Positions 5,682 to 8,597 of a DNA stretch of 8,597 bases are shown one piece after another. A model generated the notes under the pieces. The model was not told the origin of the DNA, did no database searches, and saw only the letters and a program-made list of their open reading frames with translations. Positions within the stretch are counted from its first letter, which is position 1. Every line of letters starts with the position of its first letter. The DNA is from an uncultured Collinsella sp. (GTDB lineage Bacteria; Actinomycetota; Coriobacteriia; Coriobacteriales; Coriobacteriaceae). The stretch spans positions 1 to 8,597 of the forward strand of contig CABRWN010000088.1 of NCBI GenBank assembly GCA_902474645.1, written 5' to 3'. A program made the translations under genes and the position numbers.

Positions 5682-5766
5682 ACTTCCCATTTCGTGTAGA
5701 AAAGGGCCTGTATATACTTCCCATTTCGTGTATTGAATCAGGTAACCACACTTCCCATTTCGTGTA
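5682..5766. repeat. Three perfect 17-bp direct repeats with exact 34-bp period
   Basis: ACTTCCCATTTCGTGTA occurs at 5682-5698, 5716-5732 and 5750-5766 without a mismatch. Both spacers are 17 bases and unrelated to each other. The array ends 23 bases before the ATG of the truncated AAA ATPase gene. Regular repeat and spacer lengths suggest an operator or iteron array recognised by a dedicated protein. It is too short, and the repeats too small, for a CRISPR array, and no cas gene is nearby. Confidence 0.9.
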
Positions 5767-5789
5767 TACAGCAGCTAGATTGGGCAATC

Positions 5790-5948
5790 ATGTCAGTATT
5801 CAGACGTACGGCCTACAATAAACTCCTCGATTGGAAAGCGAGCAATGGATCCCGAGCCATCATGCTCGAGGGGGCCCGCCGCGTTGGAAAAAGCACCCTT
5901 GCCCAAGAGTTTGCGCAGTCCAAATACAAATCCCACCTCGTGATCGAC
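5790..5948 (+). pseudogene. AAA-type ATPase (DUF4143 family), truncated N-terminal remnant
   Basis: From ATG 5790 the frame gives a typical start of the AAA ATPases that carry DUF4143: 'RRTAYNKLLDWKASNG', then 'AIMLEGARRVGKSTLAQEF' with the Walker A loop GARRVGKST at about residues 28-36, then 'KYKSHLVID'. Full members have roughly 400 residues, with Walker B and a C-terminal nuclease-like domain. Here family likeness stops at about 5948, where the sequence runs into the terminator and 3' end of the oppositely oriented restriction gene; the frame stays open to 6122 only as antisense. The repeat array lies directly upstream and there is no clear ribosome site. Probably broken by arrival of the restriction-modification block. 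Confidence 0.75.
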
Positions 5949-5964
5949 GAATCTGTTGCGAGTG

Positions 5965-6000
5965 AAAAAAGAAGACCGGAGACTCAACTGGTCTCCGGCC
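5965..6000 (-). terminator. Rho-independent terminator of the restriction-modification operon
   Basis: On the minus strand GGCCGGAGAC pairs with GTCTCCGGTC (ten pairs, one G-U) around a seven-base loop, followed by TTCTTTTTT. It lies 27 bases after the restriction gene stop (6027-6029). Confidence 0.88.
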
Positions 6001-6026
6001 TCATTTCTAAAAAACGTCTCGTGGTT

Positions 6027-7241
6027 CTACTCGTGCTGTCGGGCTTCTACCAGCCTGCAGAAGTCGTTGACGCTCATGAGCCATTCCCTTTGCGCGGGCG
6101 TGTAGGTTTCGAACAGCGATGAGGGCACAACGAGGCTGAGCCTGTCCTTAGCCATAGCTCGTGTGTAATCCTCACTTACGGCGGGCTCAAGTGTTACAAG
6201 ATGCTTGTCCTCGATTCTGTCAGCCTCATCAAGCACCTGACGCCAACGCTCCTTGATGGTTGTCTTGGCACCGAGCATCGTCAGTCGAGCGACAGGGAAC
6301 TTGGGGTCGTGGTAATCGTCAATAGAGGGAAAGATGAAATCCGGCTTTGATTTGCCCTCGGTGTATTTCTGCGCCGAGTAGCGTATGCCCCTAGCATCGA
6401 ATAGCATCGAGAGTTGATTCTCGAACGCCGTCCCCGCACGGGACTTGCGGCGCTGGAAGGCCGACATAGTGGTGCGCAGCACGCCATCAACATCAAGCGC
6501 CGAGCCAAGGTATGGCGCGAGGTCGCGCTCCAAGAGATGCCGCTCGAAGACGCGGAACAGCATCTCTTCGCGTTCGTAACAAGCGACCAAGCAGCCATCC
6601 GGGTCGCCCGTCCAATCGAGCTTTCCAAGGGTGGAAGCTGAGTAGGCTGAGAAGTCTGCCCCTTTGGGGAAGGACTCGCCGAATTTCTCGATCATACCGT
6701 CGAGGAAGTTCTCCGCTGCGATCGGCATGCTAACTTCGATGCCGATGGACTCCAAAATCCTTGCGGCGATCGACGTGATGCGCGTATCCTCCCGAGCAGA
6801 GGGCGTAAAACCCTTCTCGCCAACCCCGTCGAGCGCGAAGAGCCAGCGAACTTGAGATTCCGCCGTACTCCCCGCTCGGGCAAATAGGATTACGACCTCC
6901 TTGGCTTCTTGCTTGGCCAAAACCATGAGGTCGCCCGGACGGGCCATGCCCATGGCAGCATTATCGTTGTAGTAGAGCCTATACTCAGTTCTAGTTGGAT
7001 GCTTCCTGCGGGCGTCGTACCAAGTGGTATAACCATGGTCGAATATAGGGTCTGCACCATCATCGAGATATGCGAAGGTAGTTCGCATCCCCTTTATGTC
7101 ATCGTCTCCGAAAAGCGCGCGCAAAGGCCCCACGCCGTTGAATTCGTGCTGGTGGCTTTCATTGGCCCCCATGATGTCAACGCCCGCGAGGGTTTTCGCG
7201 ACAGCACCGTCAAAATACGCGCCAAGTACTCCACAGTCCAT
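6027..7241 (-). CDS. EcoRII-family type II restriction endonuclease (predicted CCWGG-type target)
   Basis: A 404-aa enzyme, the same length as EcoRII, that cleaves unmethylated DNA. The C-terminal catalytic domain (about 180-404) aligns closely from memory with EcoRII: 'RRKSRAG' at 264-270, 'KPDFIFPS' with Asp301, Tyr310, 'AKTTIKERWRQVLDEADRI' with Lys326, Arg332 and Glu339, and 'LSLVVPSS'. These positions sit two residues beyond the EcoRII active-site residues D299, Y308, K324, R330 and E337. The N-terminal part (about 1-170), with 'TTWYDARRKHPTRTEYRLYYND' at 72-93 as two adjoining blocks, lies where EcoRII has its B3-like effector domain, so a type IIE enzyme needing two sites is likely. 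ATG 7241 has GGAGGTG about eight bases upstream inside the methyltransferase gene, whose stop lies one base away: tightly coupled. All expected catalytic residues are present, so it is probably active. Confidence 0.92.
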   Translation of the reverse strand: MDCGVLGAYFDGAVAKTLAGVDIMGANESHQHEFNGVGPLRALFGDDDIKGMRTTFAYLDDGADPIFDHGYTTWYDARRKHPTRTEYRLYYNDNAAMGMARPGDLMVLAKQEAKEVVILFARAGSTAESQVRWLFALDGVGEKGFTPSAREDTRITSIAARILESIGIEVSMPIAAENFLDGMIEKFGESFPKGADFSAYSASTLGKLDWTGDPDGCLVACYEREEMLFRVFERHLLERDLAPYLGSALDVDGVLRTTMSAFQRRKSRAGTAFENQLSMLFDARGIRYSAQKYTEGKSKPDFIFPSIDDYHDPKFPVARLTMLGAKTTIKERWRQVLDEADRIEDKHLVTLEPAVSEDYTRAMAKDRLSLVVPSSLFETYTPAQREWLMSVNDFCRLVEARQHE

Positions 7242-7242
7242 C

Positions 7243-8391
7243 CTAGAACACCTCCATCATCAACTTCGCGACCGAGCGCACGACCGGCACGGTCACGGAG
7301 TTGCCGAACTGCTTGTATGCCTGAGTATCCGACACCGGGATGATGAACTCATCGGGAAATCCTTGCAGGCGCGCGCATTCGCGGGGAGTGAGTTTACGAG
7401 GGTTTTTTCCTTCCTGCCCGACCAGAATCTCGCTGCCATCCTTGTGGTACCGGGCGGAAAGCGTCCTTGTCGTGTCCTCTGGGCCGACCATCGAGTATCC
7501 AAAGCCGTGGCCCGCCGCCTCATGCTTTTCGCGATAGGCGCGCAGATAGGCCCATAGCTTATCCGAAATGGTGTAGCGTTCGTTTGGTTGCTCTTCGAGG
7601 ATTTCCCCTAGCGTATGTCCCGGTCCCGGCACCTCAAGGTCATCCCACGAGAAGGGAACTTCCTCCCTGAACCCCACGATGTAGATGCGCTCCCTGTGCT
7701 GGCACGTCCAGTTTTTTGAATCAAGCACTTTCCAGAAAATATGGTATCCAAGGTCCTCCTCAAGCGTCTGTCGTATGACCTTGAAGGTCTTCCCGCCGTC
7801 GTGACTCGTAAGGTTCTTAACGTTCTCAAGCAAGAAGGCCTTCGGGCGCTTGTCGCGTATGATGCGAGCGACCTCGAAAAAGAGGGTTCCCTGCGTTTTA
7901 TCCTCAAAGCCGGTGGGTCTCCCCAAAGATTGCTTCTTCGAAACGCCTGCAAGGGAGAATGGCTGACAAGGAAAGCCTGCGAGCAGGACATCGAAGTCCG
8001 GTATATCGTTTGATGCGACCTGACGGATGTCGCCCGCCGGGGTCTCTCCATAGTTCATCCGGTAGGTTTTCTGGGCGAACTTATCCCACTCGCAAGAGAA
8101 GACGCACCTACCGCCAAGCTCTTGGAACGGCATTCGTATACCGCCGATGCCCGCGAAGAGATCGCAGAAGGTAAAAGGCGCGTCGCTGCGCTCCCCTTGG
8201 TCAAATGGAGCCCCCGCATCGAGCGATGCGATAAAGGCGCATTCAGCCGCCGTTGGACTAGTATCCCCAGACTCCCAGCGCCGAACGGTGCGTTCGCCAG
8301 ACGAGCCCATACCAAGGGCGGCGGCGAACTCCTTTTGGGTGAGGCCGAGGTCAATTCTCTTTTGCGCTATATCAGCTGCATTTAGTTGCAT
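7243..8391 (-). CDS. DNA (cytosine-5)-methyltransferase, Dcm/M.EcoRII-like, with N-terminal XRE-type HTH
   Basis: A 382-aa enzyme that methylates cytosine in the target of the partner endonuclease. Residues 5-57 form an XRE-type helix-turn-helix ('KRIDLGLTQKEFAAALG', 'RTVRRWESG'). The methylase starts at motif I 'FAGIGG' (79-84) and has the catalytic 'GFPCQPFS' with Cys142 (motif IV), 'ENV' (189-191, motif VI) and 'QHRERIYIVG' (231-240, motif VIII). Motifs IX/X are 'RKLTPRECARLQGFP' (332-346) and 'QFGNSVTVPVV' (361-371). The target-recognition region 'LWAYLRAYREKHEAAGHGFGYS' (279-300, with residues here split by no gap) and 'TRTLSARYHKDGSEIL' (308-323) strongly recalls Dcm, supporting CCWGG or CCNGG. 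Related methylases such as M.SsoII and M.EcoRII use their N-terminal extension to repress their own promoter, and the same is inferred here. ATG 8391 is preceded by only a weak AGATAGG ribosome site. Confidence 0.93.
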   Translation of the reverse strand: MQLNAADIAQKRIDLGLTQKEFAAALGMGSSGERTVRRWESGDTSPTAAECAFIASLDAGAPFDQGERSDAPFTFCDLFAGIGGIRMPFQELGGRCVFSCEWDKFAQKTYRMNYGETPAGDIRQVASNDIPDFDVLLAGFPCQPFSLAGVSKKQSLGRPTGFEDKTQGTLFFEVARIIRDKRPKAFLLENVKNLTSHDGGKTFKVIRQTLEEDLGYHIFWKVLDSKNWTCQHRERIYIVGFREEVPFSWDDLEVPGPGHTLGEILEEQPNERYTISDKLWAYLRAYREKHEAAGHGFGYSMVGPEDTTRTLSARYHKDGSEILVGQEGKNPRKLTPRECARLQGFPDEFIIPVSDTQAYKQFGNSVTVPVVRSVAKLMMEVF

Positions 8392-8553
8392 GGGACGCCT
8401 ATCTTGGTTGAAAAACGGTCAAACTGTCCTGTATTTACCACAGCGTTAGTCTATCACCCCGAGCGGACATGTCTTCCCCTTGCTTCAATCCGCCTCTAAA
8501 CCCCGTAGCATCAACTGGGCTTTAGGGCTTGGACACTCTACCGGAGGGCTCTA
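8392..8553 (-). promoter_or_regulatory. Upstream region of the methyltransferase gene
   Basis: The promoter of the restriction-modification operon should lie here. No good sigma-70 pair is visible; the best -10 candidate is an extended TGGTAAATA (minus strand, about 8431-8439). Short symmetric elements lie between it and the ATG: TTGA (8408-8411) and TCAA (8419-8422) around seven bases, and CTGT/ACAG arms at about 8424-8443. They are possible binding places for the methylase's own HTH. No gene is recognised. Confidence 0.3.
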
Positions 8554-8597
8554 GACGCAATTGGTGACGCGGGTGTCGACGGCCCGAATCCGCCGGC
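8554..8597. repeat. Repeat R3, right copy flanking the accessory region (cut by window end)
   Basis: From ATTGGTGACGCG at 8560 it follows R1 through GTCGACGGCCCGAATC and GCCG up to the last base. R1 lies about 50 bases before a tRNA terminator and 3' end, so the bases just beyond this window are expected to hold the same terminator and a tRNA on the minus strand. Confidence 0.65.

Larger units (their letters stand above)
5499..8553. mobile_element. Putative tRNA-targeted accessory island carrying a restriction-modification system (right end open)
   Basis: The stretch right of the tRNA 3' fragment holds only accessory genes: repeat array, truncated AAA ATPase, restriction enzyme and methyltransferase. 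Copies of the same repeat flank it (R1/R2 on the left, R3 on the right). No integrase, transposase or relaxase is present in the window, so it is either a small passive insertion or the end of a larger island. The boundary on the left is taken from the fragment; the right boundary is tentative. Confidence 0.45.

Noticed and set aside
5466..5690. 74-aa leftward frame ending in a 'FESARGHQ' motif
   Set aside because: That peptide is the translation of a tRNA T-loop and acceptor end; such frames are well-known annotation artefacts.
5682..5766. CRISPR array
   Set aside because: Repeats of 17 and spacers of 17 bases are shorter than in known arrays, only three copies occur, and no cas genes are in the window.
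7741..8013. 90-aa rightward frame inside the methyltransferase gene
   Set aside because: Antisense to conserved methylase motifs IV to VI; no independent coding support.

Overview
The window looks like chromosome of a GC-rich gut actinobacterium, most likely a Coriobacteriia member such as Collinsella. This rests on general GC content and gene style, the PTS sugar operon, a GCCCCCG-type tRNA 3' end and an AAA/DUF4143-type ATPase remnant. No marker gene fixes the taxon.

Left part (1-5380), carbohydrate locus. The last 49 codons of a LacI-family regulator read rightwards and end at a bidirectional terminator (216-248). Everything else here reads leftwards. In transcription order it is: a 312-aa TIM-barrel sugar isomerase/epimerase (4068-5006), a PTS EIIBC permease (2688-4064), a DeoR-family repressor (1720-2463), an epimerase of the Rpe/AlsE family (801-1454) and RpiB (252-728). 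PTS uptake with an RpiB-type aldose-ketose isomerase and an AlsE-like 3-epimerase fits entry of an aldohexose such as D-allose (allose-6-P to allulose-6-P to fructose-6-P). The substrate is inferred, not proven. LacI-type operator sequences with a central CG occur twice in front of the epimerase and once, diverged, in front of deoR, so the partial LacI regulator is a natural candidate controller beside DeoR. The 5' region of the isomerase-PTS pair has a candidate promoter and 10-bp-phased TTTTTC(A/T)C repeats.

Junction (5380-5550). On the minus strand there is a 3' tRNA fragment (T-loop to CCA) without its 5' part, followed by a strong intrinsic terminator and a repeat element (R1). A shorter repeat copy (R2) lies on the other side of the fragment. 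A close copy of R1 (R3) forms the right end of the window. This is the pattern expected if DNA right of the junction entered at a tRNA 3' end, with the intact tRNA just outside the window.

Right part (5550-8597), accessory DNA. It holds three perfect 17-bp repeats at an exact 34-bp period, then a truncated AAA ATPase gene. A complete type II restriction-modification pair follows on the minus strand: a Dcm-like C5-cytosine methyltransferase with an N-terminal helix-turn-helix (7243-8391) and an EcoRII-family endonuclease (6027-7241), one base apart and sharing a terminator. CCWGG or a close relative is the predicted target.
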